The notes: generated from the sequence alone by a model not told the origin. DNA of 14,609 bases from Synura sp. LO234KE (GCA_015143735.1 VKHC01000100.1:1-14609), one strand, 5' to 3'. Positions 1-9,434 are shown, counted from the first letter of the stretch. Made by a program: numbers and translations.

Positions 1-1990
1 GTCCATGGCTCCACTCACCAGGCGCAGCTGGCGGCCGTGTGTGAATGCCATCGACAGGACCGCCGCCTCGTGACGGGCGAAGTCTCCGCCGCACATCACG
101 AGGCCCCGGAGGTCCCACACCGCCACGCAACCGTCGCGGAGCCCCAGAGCCAGCAGTCCTGTCACGGGATCGACCGCCACAGCTGAGACAGAGGAGCTCA
201 GGCCCCACCGGGACTGCAGAAATGGAATCACTAGCGTGTCTGAGACAGGAAGGGGAGGAATCGAGATTAGCGGAGGATATCAATTAGACATTCACGAGAG
301 ACACAGAATGCTCCCAGGTCAACCAGACAGACGGTCGCCATACAGATGAGGCCTAATCGTCGTTCCAAGTTCGAACCTTTATCCGAGGCCGTCCCGGGGG
401 TCGCCGACTTCTGTTTGCCTGCGTCCGCTCCGCCTGCCCCCACTGCTCCAACGGCCTTCCCAGCCTTCTTCGCCACTGCGGTTTGCGCAAAACTCAACAG
501 CAGAAATTCCGGGTTATCTTCCCATATGAGAGCAAGACCGGTGTTGGATATTCGCGCCCTGTCCTGCTCCGCCCCCCACCGCGACATGGTGTCCGACTTA
601 GATTCGGAGTAGAGCCCTCCGCGGACGGTGCTGGTGTTTGCCAACGGAAAGGTCACAATCTTGCCCAACTTGGGCATCGTAACTTTAGCTCTGGCAACAG
701 CAGTAGGTAGAACAGCCGTCGAAGCGGAAGATATGATGGAATTACTCTTTTGATTTCCTTTTCCTTTCACTGAAGACGACACCGCTGCACTGTTTGCAAC
801 ATTCGTCGCCACCGCATGATTTTGGTTATCTGGCGAAGTTATTTCCTCTTTATATCTCATGGACTGCTCTATCAGTTCTCTTATACTAGCAGTTGCGAAC
901 GGACCCACAAGAGCACATGACACAATATCATTGAAGTCTGTCACCTCGACATCTTCAATGATGTTCCCCATTCCTCTGGGTTTCTCCGGCTTGTCCACCT
1001 TCGTCAAACTGCTGACGTCGTCATGAAGCGGATAAAACAGGACTTGCCAGTCCTTCACCACCACTAGCATCTCGCCGTCATCCGACAGGGACACGACCAA
1101 TTCATTGGCCTCTGCCCGACTGCAATCAATACTAATCGTAAAGGACACCTTAGAATTCACTTTGGGTGCTTGGCTGTCATCCACGTCTACGACTGCTATG
1201 TTTGCTTTATATAAATTCATCGGAATATCTGTGTCTGCAGACAGGGATACGGATGATCGAGGAAGCAATTTCGGTTTTTCCTTTTCGGTGCTATCCGCCT
1301 CGACGTATTCATTAGATAATACAAACGACAAGATTACAACTCTTTCCAGCGACTGAGATCCGTATGAAACATTGAGACTTCGTATAATCTCAAATTCAGT
1401 CTCTTTTCGGACCTTATTAAGACTGAGGGTTGAAAGCACTCGACCGCTGTGATCAAGTACGAAGAAATTGCCAACGGAGTTGCACACGTACACACAATCT
1501 CTAGCACCAGAGATACTGGTTGGGATTATTTGATGCTCTATCGCATGTGACGGGAAGCAAACTGTACTAATATTTTGGTTTCTTCGCTTGACCAACTGAT
1601 TACCATCAGAATCGAGCTGAATTTCAGGATGTCTTCGTAAAACTTCAAGCCACATTTTATCCAAGATCTCAAGCTAAAGAAACATCATTAGTGAGTGCAC
1701 GATAAAATTTAAAACAGTACAAAAATTCCATTACATCGAACAATTTCGAAATCATTCTGTATGGCTGAGGTAGTGGATCAAAGAATAAGTCAGGATCGAT
1801 GTAACCCTCATGTTGGTCCACTTTTTCGCTCTCCCTCTCCTGATCTCCACCTGGGCGATCAGATTTATATCGCATGTCGCTTGAGGTTAATTCGATGTGA
1901 AACTGTTAAAATATAGAAATTGCAGATCGATTTCGAAACATGTAATTTAGAACTCACATGGTAGCTAGTACTTATTTCTAGGCCAAAACC
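1..1990 (-). CDS. WDR93: WD-repeat protein resembling WDR93 (cilia/flagella-associated), partial, multi-exon
   Basis: Four exons join in frame on the minus strand. Exon 1958-about 1990 reads toward S-T-S-Y-H. Intron 1957-1903 is GTGAGT..AACAG. Exon 1902-1735 contains DPLPQPYRMISKLFD. Intron 1734-1674 is GTAATG..TTTAG with a CTAAT branch-like site. Exon 1673-344 gives 443 codons starting LEILDKMWLEVLRRHPEI. A likely 104-nt intron spans 343-240 (GTATGG..TCTCAG, phase 1). The last exon, 239-1, continues past the left edge and carries a clear WD-like blade: VSAVAVDPVTGLLALGL, then CVAVWDLRG, then LVSGAMD at the edge. The LPQPYRMI motif followed by a beta-propeller fits my memory of WDR93, a conserved protein of ciliated eukaryotes; this family name is recalled and was not searched. 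The middle has a low-complexity Ala/Lys/Gly segment. The first coding exon and start codon are unresolved. An ATG at 1875 is in frame but lies inside an open exon, so the start is probably further upstream. Confidence 0.6.
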
Positions 1991-1999
1991 AGCTTGTCA

Positions 2000-2880
2000 G
2001 TTATACGTCAGTGAAATGTTATGTAGCGTCCCTCAGAGCTTTCACTTTTCCAAAATCATTTTTCTCGTGTCTCTTCGGAATTGTGATGTGAAATTCGGAA
2101 GTCCCAGAATTCGCAATTAATTGGATTTGAGTAAGTTGTGAATATGTGTACACGAATAGCCTCATAGATGCTGTTGCTTGCAGATTTATTTCCTTGGGCC
2201 TGAGGTGTCATATGTTATTACAGTAATTTTTTCTGTTGGGAAGAGTTCTTCCGTTCCTTAATTTTCATTCTCCCGGGGATAACTAGGGCATATTGCCTTA
2301 GCACAGGCTCATTCAGAAAGCCAGTTTGAGAAATATAGCTTGGCGCCATGGGATCCCTCCTGAATTAATCAACTGCGAAAGGAGCCCAGGTTAGCGGTTT
2401 GGTTAGGGCCCCGAAAATGCCCTCGAATCTGGTGCCGCGTCTCTTGTTTGGCCCCGAAAATGCCCTCGAATCTGGTTCCGTGTCTCTTCCCCGAGGCTTC
2501 TCAGCTGACTTTTCTCCGCGAATCCTCCCACTCTCCCAGTCACTCGCGCCTCTAGATTCGTGTGAGCACATTTTGAGGATAAGCATTGGTAATATAACTG
2601 TTGACGGCTACTGAACTACCCCGATTTTGGACGTCAGAGTGTCTGACGCTAGAGTCGCCGACCGCGTAGGGGATGAGCCACAGTTGAGATTGTTGCGAGT
2701 AGAAAGTTATCTGTGTTCGCCGCTTCTCTTTGCTCCCGTCCGTTATTGTTCTCGTAGGGTGGATACTAGCAAATATATAATATTTAATAATTCCACTTGT
2801 GCAGAGTATCTCTTTCGCGATATCACGTTCTTGAGCTAATATTTTCGTCCTGTTGAAACTACTCTCTTAATTTGATTTAG
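2000..2880. other. Intergenic stretch with a candidate plus-strand intron
   Basis: I see no convincing full gene here. A textbook intron candidate lies on the plus strand at 2131-2183: GTAAGT at the 5' end, TTGCTTGCAG at the 3' end, 53 nt, matching the size of the other introns in the window. The frame across it is open for about 28 codons and then meets another GTAATT donor-like site at 2223. I could not chain this to the possible terminal exon at 2881. The stretch also lies upstream of the minus-strand WD-repeat gene and probably holds its promoter. Confidence 0.3.
2407..2492. repeat. 43-bp tandem duplication, two copies
   Basis: Two adjacent copies occur at 2407-2449 and 2450-2492. Each begins ggccccgaaaatgccctcga. 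They differ at two positions in the body and in the last four bases. 43 is not a multiple of three, so the duplication is not frame-preserving. Confidence 0.85.
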
Positions 2881-2994
2881 GGATACGAATACTTCTACTC
2901 CATTGGGGCACCCAGGTCCAGCAGCTATTATCGGGAGGCTTTTGTGGATCCTATAACAGGAATTAGGCGTGACTTACATTTTGGACATGTATGA
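2881..2994 (+). CDS. Candidate terminal exon of an unrecognised plus-strand gene
   Basis: Thirty-seven codons read in one frame from an AG acceptor (cttaatttgatttag, ending at 2880) to TGA at 2992-2994. The peptide begins GYEYFYSIGAPRSSSYYREA, continues with FVDPITGIRRD and ends LHFGHV. Its balanced composition, with aromatic, Gly and Pro residues and a D-P-x-T-G turn, looks coding. An in-frame TAG overlaps the acceptor, so the segment could only be translated after splicing. I do not recognise the family and could not connect an upstream exon. It could be a chance open stretch. Confidence 0.35.
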   Translation, partial: GYEYFYSIGAPRSSSYYREAFVDPITGIRRDLHFGHV

Positions 2995-3076
2995 AGTGAA
3001 TTCTAACTTATCTTTGAAAATGGAGCGCATGTAATCTCTATCTCCTCGTCCTACGTGTTCGATCCGAATCCAGGTT

Positions 3077-3096
3077 CTAAAATTTTTGGGATGATG

Positions 3097-3132
<36 letters not shown>

Positions 3133-3397
3133 TTTCTTCAAAGTTACGGGTGTGGAGTGGATATCTGTCCATCGGTGCATCTTTTGCCAGTTTTATCATT
3201 CCATTCTTTAGATTTTGCGGAAAATGTTCACTTACTCCAGATTTATCACGTGCTTTAAGAAAAGCATCCTTAGGATGCAACTTTACAAAATTCTGCGCAA
3301 CCGGATTCATCACGTGCTTCAAAGACAACAAATTAAAATATGAATCATCCATCTTAGGCTCATCTTTACTATGGCGACGAGTATATTCAGCAGCCAT
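3077..3397 (-). CDS. Hypothetical ORF, 106 codons, unrecognised
   Basis: An ATG-initiated frame starts MAAEYTRRHSKDEPKMDD. Its first 85 or so residues are Lys/Asp/His-rich and have a protein-like composition. The tail then runs through the TA microsatellite as an Ile-Tyr repeat. A plus-strand ORF of similar length overlaps it, so strand choice is not secure. Inside it lie two copies of a 17-bp motif holding CACGTG, and these are read in different frames. If real, it may be an exon whose donor precedes the microsatellite. No domain is recognised. Confidence 0.22.
3099..3129. repeat. (TA)n microsatellite
   Basis: About 15 uninterrupted AT dinucleotides. They translate as the Ile-Tyr run at the end of the minus-strand ORF next to it, an argument against that ORF being coding at its C-terminus. 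Confidence 0.95.
3242..3322. repeat. Two CACGTG-centred direct repeats 64 bp apart
   Basis: tttatcacgtgctttaa at 3242-3258 and ttcatcacgtgcttcaa at 3306-3322 match at 15 of 17 positions. Each contains the palindrome CACGTG, the E-box/G-box core. They could be paired transcription-factor sites or an old local duplication. No more can be said from sequence alone. Confidence 0.5.
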
Positions 3398-3795
3398 CTT
3401 TTCCTTAATAGGAATTTTGATACTTGTAATCCACGTTCGTACTGACCGCAGACGCGGTGCATATAAAAAACCATGTTAGAATTAGAAGCACGGCATGTGC
3501 TAGGAAAGTAAGGAGAAAGATAGGATAGGATTATCAATGGTAAACTTTTAAATTGTTACTAATGAATATGGAACAAATGTTTATGTGAAGAAAGATTCTA
3601 AGTGTAAACTCGATAATATCGCCCGGGATATATCTAGCGGAGACGCACAACTGAGAAAAACTAAGCACTGAGAAAGCCCTGGTGACCTTAACCTTTTAAA
3701 TAACCTCTCTAGTGGACTTAACTAAGTTTAGCGAATGTAATCGCTAACTTCCATGCATTCAAGGTTAAAGTGTTACAAAACCTTGATTGTTTCCT

Positions 3796-3915
3796 GGGAA
3801 AAAGCGCAGATATAGGTCAAGATTTGAGGCCTATTGGAACTTCCCTCGCTCAACTGGGCAAAAGCGCAGATATAGATCAAGATTTGGGGCTAATTGGAAC
3901 TTCCCTCGAGGAGAT
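3796..3915 (+). repeat. 60-bp tandem duplication encoding a 20-residue repeat
   Basis: Copies lie at 3796-3855 and 3856-3915, with about 5 differences in the first 54 bp. The period is exactly 20 codons, and the plus frame is open across both. The encoded units begin GKSADIGQDLRPIGTSL and GKSADIDQDLGLIGTSL. The open frame (about 3770-4000) has no in-frame ATG, only a GTG, so it would need to be an internal exon or a relic. It ends in a Cys/Phe-rich stretch. I do not recognise the protein. Confidence 0.6.
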
Positions 3916-4587
3916 CGACCATTTCTGCTATTTTGGAGGAGAATGGTGCATTAACTCGCGAGAACTTTCTCATATTAAGATTAGATTATTTCGAATTTAG
4001 CAGTCAGTGTTAAATGCCTCATGACCTTGTCGTTTTTCCCCGCCGTGATCTTTGACTTCTGATTTTTTTGTAGGAACTTGTTTAAAGGCGCTGAGACGCT
4101 TTCTCTCTTGATCCTCTTTGAATTTTGCTATTAAATATCCGGAGATTAGCCCTAGTGGTCTGCACTTAGAAATAGTTACCAAACTTAGAGACTGTCTCTG
4201 GCTGAGCAACGTTCGCGAATGGCAATTTTTAGGTCGGTTTAGTGCGCGAAGTCAACTTTAAGAGTTTTATCAAGAATCCTGGCTGGGGCAATTTCCATAT
4301 TTTACCTTTTGGAGAGGCGACTTCGGCACAAAAGTCAACTTATTTTATTACGTTAGAAGAGCTTCTTGTAGTGTATCCGAATACTTGGGGCCATAAACAC
4401 TTGAAGCGTAAATTTCGAAAAAGTTTAGTATGATGTAGGTACAATCAGTTCCCTAGCGCATTATTCACGAACTGTAACAAAATTTTATCTCAGGTGCTTT
4501 CTAAGCTACAACCCCAAAAAACGTAAAGTCTCAAATTTTACCATTTTTCGCAGAGCACCAAAAATGATCATAACAGGGCACAAAAGC

Positions 4588-4744
4588 AAAACAAAAGCAA
4601 CGCGGCGCAGCGAGGAAATATTGTTTGTAAGCCCGGGAAAAAAGTAGAAGTGAACTGGACAACGATAAAAACAAAAGCAACGCGGCGCAGCGAGGAAATA
4701 TTGCTTGTAAGCCCGGGAAAAAAGTAGAAGTGAACTGGACAACG
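4588..4744. repeat. 80-bp tandem duplication, nearly identical copies
   Basis: Copies at 4588-4664 and 4668-4744 have a period of 80 bp. The 77-bp shared part differs at one base (ttgtttg versus ttgcttg). The unit includes acgcggcgcagcgaggaaat and a CCCGGG site. Near identity against the more diverged 43- and 60-bp duplications suggests this one is the youngest. I see no coding role. Confidence 0.9.
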
Positions 4745-5212
4745 TTTTCTCAAATAGATTCAGCTCATCTCTAACTGCTGTAGAAGTTGTAAAATTTCGC
4801 TGACATGGCCTAACAAACAATAAAATCTGCGTTCATTTTGAGTTCAGCTCCGATCGACTTCAAAGCCCACTTTATGATGAGCTACGAATAAGTTTTTCTT
4901 GAAACTCTGACTTTTTCAGAATTCTTCTGGGAAGTTGACAACGAAAAATGACGCCAATATCACAACTTTTCCCACAGATTGTATTTTTAGTGAAATCAAC
5001 GCATCCACATTCTAAACTGAATATACATCAATTGTTGTTATAAAACTGATTGCTCATCATTTTTGTTGCATTTACGGACCCCTAATTGGACCAGAGCAAC
5101 CATACCTCCTTCTTATAACTCGACGTAGAGATCGATCGATTATGCGGAGAGGCAAGCGTAATCCGGAATCTCATATAGACCTTCTGCCGATGTTCCAACT
5201 AGTGTGCGCGCG
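4745..5212. other. Stretch with no supported feature
   Basis: AT-rich sequence with only short open frames on either strand. I found no RNA gene, repeat or convincing exon. Confidence 0.5.
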
Positions 5213-5716
5213 TCAGTTAGCATTGAGACCGAGGAAGCTGGCTAGATCAGGTGGAGGGAGTCCGCCGCCCCCCTGTGCACAAAGGACCGCGTCTACGAAA
5301 AAGGCTAATCTATAAAAATAGAGCATGGACCGAGTCATGTACGTTGCCGCAATGTGGTCAAAAAAGTGCGGGGAGAAGGAAGAGTCAGTCCAGACTGCGG
5401 TAAGTAAGGTCCTGAGAGGTAATCCTCGCTCTAGTCCAGTGTTGCAAAGTTTTGCGTCGAAATAGTTGAGACGAAGCCTGGTGAGGTCTCCCCGAGTATA
5501 AAACGGAAGAATTCGGGAGATTTCTCTGTTCAATGGAATCCTGATTTTTCGTCGTTGGTGATCCTTTTCTGATGCATTCAATGTTGTCATCGCGATCATC
5601 TGGTGCTGGACTATTGTCTCGTGGAATGTCCATCGAGATTTGGAGTTGAACGATTGTGGCGCTTCAATAATTTCATCTTGACAAAATATATTGGCAGCGG
5701 AGGCGTCAAGTTCCAA
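5213..5716 (-). CDS. Hypothetical ORF, up to 167 codons, unrecognised
   Basis: This is an open frame from stop to stop. The first in-frame ATG is at 5599, giving 128 residues (MIAMTTLNASEKDHQRRKIR at the start). The upstream 39 codons would need an exon junction. The central part is basic with LTRLRLNYFD, followed by an aromatic hydrophobic segment (MLYFYRLAFFVDAVLC) and a Gly/Pro-rich end. A stretch this long without stops is suggestive at this base composition but not decisive. I see no known domain, signal peptide or conserved motif. It may be a gene fragment, a relic of a mobile element, or chance. Confidence 0.3.
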   Translation of the reverse strand: MELDASAANIFCQDEIIEAPQSFNSKSRWTFHETIVQHQMIAMTTLNASEKDHQRRKIRIPLNREISRILPFYTRGDLTRLRLNYFDAKLCNTGLERGLPLRTLLTAVWTDSSFSPHFFDHIAATYMTRSMLYFYRLAFFVDAVLCAQGGGGLPPPDLASFLGLNAN

Positions 5717-6247
5717 TTTTTAAATAATTCCATATCAGTGTAAATAATGCAACTAGGCAAATTTTGAGATAAGGCCTCTCAAAAATGGAGTAGATAAGTA
5801 CTTCGACAAGGTTTGGTCCTTGCTCGTGGAGAAGGAGGTTGGGACTCAGCCAGTAGAAACTCCGGGGAGCGCATTCCTCACTCAGATCTCCTTACTCGGC
5901 GGTCTCGGGACTTGCCAGTTGGCTCATGGAGGGAAGCTGCTATTTTTGTCAGTGGCCATTCTGGACTGTCTTTCTTCTTCTTAGCTAGAATCTCTTTAAA
6001 CTGGTGTCTAAATTAGCCGCATGATTTTCGCTCGGGACTATAGCACGGTTTCCTTTATCCAACTATGTGACTGACCAATGTCTGTTTCCGAGGCAGAACC
6101 AAGGGAAGAACTGTCAATCGGCGCAACAGGGTTCGCCGCATGGTTTATGGAAAGTGGTTAGATTACAATATTTTCTCCCAGCATAATCTAACAAGATTTT
6201 CGCCAAGCATGTACCCGGATTTATCTAGAAAAATATTGTAGACAGGT
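5717..6247. other. Intergenic stretch with no supported gene
   Basis: Only one short plus-strand open frame (5813-6016) is present, with Ser/Gly/Arg-rich composition and no ATG-context or domain support. The segment contains the 3' flank of the minus-strand gene that ends at 6248. Confidence 0.5.
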
Positions 6248-7401
6248 TTACGAGGCGACGCTGACCATATTTAAAAAATAAGGAGAATCTCGTTGAAGCT
6301 TTTCATAGTCGTTGAGTCGCCACAAAATTTCAATCGGATGCGAAAGGACATCATACTTGTGAACGCTAACAGTGCCTAAGCAACAATAATTTTCTTTCGG
6401 GATTCTGCAGAATAGTAAAACGTCTTTTCTTTTAGTCGATCGATGGCTCCCTCCGGGCATCACTGCCTCCTCGTCCATATCATGGTTTGAAGCAATCTTA
6501 GCATCACTCCCTTTGCCAAATCTTTTCTCCTCACCACCACTTTCACCCACAGGCAGCTCCTCTATTACTTCGACCAACAGCTTTTTTACAATTGGAGAAT
6601 CTGAAAAATTGTAAAAAGTTGCGAAGAAAAGCAGTCCAATCACATGCGGGATTCATTCTGCAAATATAATGTTACCTAGCGTCATTCTTTCACTCCCATA
6701 CCACTTGATGAGCTTTCCATTCTCCAAGAACTTATTGGAATACATAGAAGAGCTCTGGTCGCCAATAACTGCCACATTGATCCACAAGAATAACGAATTC
6801 TTCCATTCTGTTACACCCGAGTACTTGTTAAATGATGGTATATTTCCTTGGCCCGCGATTGCCATAACCGAACTCTTTCCAAAATATGGTAGAGGATATC
6901 CTAACCTCTGGCATGAGCATTCATACTCTATAAGTTAATACTACGCATTATCGTGTAAGTAGGACTCGAAATACCTCCACCAAAAACGCATCCAAGTCAG
7001 CGTCCATAAATATAGAACTCCGATGATTCACCAATTTTGCATCAGTAGCACGCTTCCTCGGCGATTTCAGGCCACCTTGTTGTGGGAACATGGTCTCGAC
7101 CTTCGTTTCAGGCGACGTAGCTGAGGGAGGTGCGGTCTGAAGAAAACTTAACATCACAAATTAAATGAGTATCAACTAAGACTGTGTTCTTAACAAATAT
7201 TGAATTTTCAAGGAAACGAGGCGATTTTCTCTTCCCATGTTCACGAGCCGCGGAGCCATAATCCAATTTCTTCCGTGTTCTATGAGCTTTCGAGGGCTTG
7301 GAGAAATCAATACTGGTGCTAAGAGAAGTTAAGCCAATAGATTCCAGAAATTTGATGTTTCTATCTATATTTTCACTTCGAAGCTTTTCATAATTTTCCA
7401 T
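6248..7401 (-). CDS. Four-exon gene for a 323-residue protein with a C-terminal domain of unknown function
   Basis: Exons 7401-7195, 7136-6975, 6925-6676 and 6600-6248 join in frame through introns of 58, 49 and 75 nt (GTTAAG..TTCAG, GTATTT..TAGAG, GTAACA..TTCAG). The start is ATG at 7401, giving MENYEKLRSENIDRNIKFLE. This N-terminal pattern (Y-E-x-x-R-x-x-N-I-x-x-N, then F-L-x-S-x-G-L, residues 3-24) occurs at the start of many eukaryotic nuclear proteins. A basic patch KSPRKR lies near residues 93-98 and could be a nuclear signal. The C-terminal half has WKNSLFLWINV (about 164-174), YSNKFLENGKLIKWYG (about 185-200), SPIVKKLL (208-215), VLLFCR (267-272), YCCLG (278-282) and LWRL (299-302). 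This resembles a domain I recall from protist and algal hypothetical proteins. It also loosely resembles the C-terminal nucleic-acid-linked region (DUF3427) of bacterial helicases. That likeness is from memory only. A nuclear, nucleic-acid-binding role is an inference. The gene is divergent from the hydrolase gene at 7732. Confidence 0.75.
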
Positions 7402-7731
7402 CCCAAGGAAAGAAAAATTAGCGATTGAGAATTCCAAAAATTAGCGAAATAGCATTCCAAGTTAATACAAACTACTAAAACAGAGTTTTTTCGAGTAACT
7501 TTTCGAGTATTATTGCCGAGAATATTAGAGAGAAAAACGAGTTTGTTATAAGATGCTTCTAACATAAGCGTGGTTTTTGTATACGCCTAACTAATGGATT
7601 TTGAGATATATCCGAAGTTTTATTTGGTTCATTTTTTTACCCACCGAAATAAACCGAATCTTGTGACGACTACTGTATTTTTTCATACAAACTGTCACAA
7701 ACAGCTAATTTTTTCATACCTGAAATACGTG
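7402..7731. promoter_or_regulatory. Shared divergent promoter region
   Basis: This 330-bp AT-rich gap separates the start codons of the minus-strand gene at 7401 and the plus-strand hydrolase at 7732. It must hold both promoters and both 5' leaders. I could not identify a core element with confidence. The hydrolase frame stays open upstream to 7594, but those 46 residues are Phe/His-rich and unlike the family's N-terminus, so I treat them as leader. Confidence 0.45.
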
Positions 7732-8625
7732 ATGAGTAAGGTACCGGTTAAAGTGATTAGCACTGTCAAGTGCTGTGGTGGAGACCTTATTAGATTTAAG
7801 CATTTTTCAGAATATACGAAAGTAGAGATGACTTGTGCTGTGTATATTCCGCCCTTGAATGAGTTAAATCAACAGATCCCAATATTATCATCTGAAAAAA
7901 AAATTCCGGTCATAATATTCTTATCGGGATTGACGTGCACTGATGAAAATGTGTGCCAGAAAAGTGGTATACTCAAAGCTCTTTCTTCGTACCACATAGG
8001 ACTTATTGCTCCGGACACTTCTCCACGCGGGGCAAACATTCCTGGCGAATCAGAATCATGGGATTTCGGTGTAGGTGCAGGATACTATTTGGATGCTGTT
8101 GAGCAACCCTGGTCAGAAAATTATTTGATGTACTCCTACATAGTTCATGAATTGCCGAAGGTCGTCCAAGAAAACTTCCCGGTATTGAACTTGGAAATTT
8201 CGAGCATAATGGGTCATTCGATGGGTGGGCACGGTTCTCTTACGATAGCCTTAAAAAATCCCGACATGTTTCGGAGCGTTAGCGCGTTCGCTCCTATTGC
8301 TAACCCTACTTTAAGTCCGTGGGGAATAAAAGCATTCACAAATTTCTTAGGCAATCGACGGGAGGAATGGTCAAAGTATGATGCATCTGAGCTCATCAGA
8401 AATATTGGAATCACTAAATTTGAAAATATATTGGTTGATGTAGGATCAACTGACCCTTTCCATATCGGTGGACAACTACTAATCGAAAATTTTCGAAGTG
8501 CATGCGCCGAATCAGGACAAAATGTCACCATTCGCTATCAAGAAGGTTACGATCACGGTTATTATTTCATATCTACTTTTATTGAAGATCATGTTGCTTT
8601 CCATGCGCACCATCTGAAATGTTAA
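7732..8625 (+). CDS. ESD: S-formylglutathione hydrolase (esterase D family), 297 aa, intronless
   Basis: The enzyme hydrolyses S-formylglutathione to formate and glutathione, the last step of glutathione-dependent formaldehyde detoxification, in the cytosol. The ATG at 7732 (MSKVPVKVISTVKCCGGD) matches where family members start, and the total length is close to the usual 280-300. Residues 64-71 are LSGLTCTD, the conserved segment forming the oxyanion hole. GHSMGGHG places the nucleophile at Ser163. VGSTDPF gives Asp241 and YDHGYYF gives His275, completing the alpha/beta-hydrolase triad. APDTSPRGANIPGE and SWDFGVGAGYYLDA are the family's substrate-site signatures. No frameshift or stop is seen, so it appears functional. 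Unlike its neighbours it has no intron, which could reflect ordinary variation, retroposition or transfer. Confidence 0.95.
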   Translation: MSKVPVKVISTVKCCGGDLIRFKHFSEYTKVEMTCAVYIPPLNELNQQIPILSSEKKIPVIIFLSGLTCTDENVCQKSGILKALSSYHIGLIAPDTSPRGANIPGESESWDFGVGAGYYLDAVEQPWSENYLMYSYIVHELPKVVQENFPVLNLEISSIMGHSMGGHGSLTIALKNPDMFRSVSAFAPIANPTLSPWGIKAFTNFLGNRREEWSKYDASELIRNIGITKFENILVDVGSTDPFHIGGQLLIENFRSACAESGQNVTIRYQEGYDHGYYFISTFIEDHVAFHAHHLKC

Positions 8626-9434
8626 TAATTGCGATAACTGTTCAGCAAATGGTAGTACTGCCATGGCGCTGCGCTTCCCCGAAAATCTTATTAGTTTATA
8701 AGTACGTGTAGTATAGAAGTCAAGGAATGGCAGATCAAAGCGAGAGAAACAAAACGCGCCCCCATCTAAAGAACCTCTCCTCCCTATGGACCATTGGCAA
8801 CAACGCACTCCCAGCCACGGTGACCGCCGAGAGTAGGAGAGAGCTCCAGGTGAATGCACCTGGTGCTGGAGGACGCCTTTCGTAGACAGCAACGACGTCT
8901 TCCACTAGACAGAATGGGAGGCATGGGTTCCCAGCGTTGTAAATGGGGCAGGGTGGAAGTAAGGAGGTGGGGTGAAACTAGAATCGTCGCAGTGCAAGTA
9001 AGCGCATGACGTATCACCAGCAGATTGATTTTCTTATTGTCCCAACCCCCCCTCCACTGTTGTGGGGCTTCTTCCCACTTAGTGCACAGAGGGTGCTTAA
9101 ATAACTACAAACAGTAACGCTTTCTCGAAGTAGTTTTGACAAGATGGAGTGGCTCGTCTTTATACACCACCACCACCCCCTGCTTTTAAATATTTTTTCA
9201 ACTCCATTTGTTCTACGAGGAGGTGTCGAGTCAGAGTTTGCACGCAAGGGACCAATTTTGTTGTCTTTAAGCCCTTAAAATTCCTCTTACCAAAGTTGCG
9301 GAAATGCTCGTATTCATAAATTCGGAAATTGCAACTCGAGCCATCCAGAAAACCGTGAGATGAAAACTTCGGTTTTTTAACATCTGCGTAACAATCTACC
9401 GCGGTACGCCGCACCGTTGTAGCGGACCACTGCT
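8626..9434. other. Intergenic stretch with no supported gene
   Basis: This contains the 3' flank of the hydrolase gene. A perfect 7-bp inverted repeat (ccaggtg aatg cacctgg, 8846-8863) is the only local structure I noticed. Open frames here, including one at 9160-9414 on the minus strand, start without ATG and show no recognisable motif. Confidence 0.45.

Noticed and set aside
45-710. Plus-strand ORFs of 75-88 codons
   Set aside because: They are antisense to the WD-repeat exons, which give a coherent protein across splice junctions.
3129-3479. Plus-strand ORF of 116 codons with a hydrophobic C-terminus
   Set aside because: It overlaps the minus-strand ORF, has no recognisable motif, and its start lies beside the microsatellite. 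Neither strand is secure, and the minus strand looks slightly more protein-like.
3549-3671. Short plus-strand frame reading VTNEYGTNVYVKKDSKCK and onward
   Set aside because: About 40 codons of plausible composition but no start codon, no clear acceptor and no family likeness; chance cannot be excluded.
3997-4209. Minus-strand Lys/Glu-rich ORF of 70 codons
   Set aside because: It could be an exon of a charged protein, but there is no ATG in a good context, no matching splice partner and no motif.
4506-4820. Minus-strand ORF of 104 codons with repeated Phe/Leu-rich units
   Set aside because: It is a translation of the 80-bp tandem duplication. 80 is not a multiple of three, so the two copies are read in different frames and the coding appearance is an artefact.
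8512-8892. Minus-strand ORF of 126 codons
   Set aside because: It is partly antisense to the 3' end of the hydrolase and has no recognised feature.
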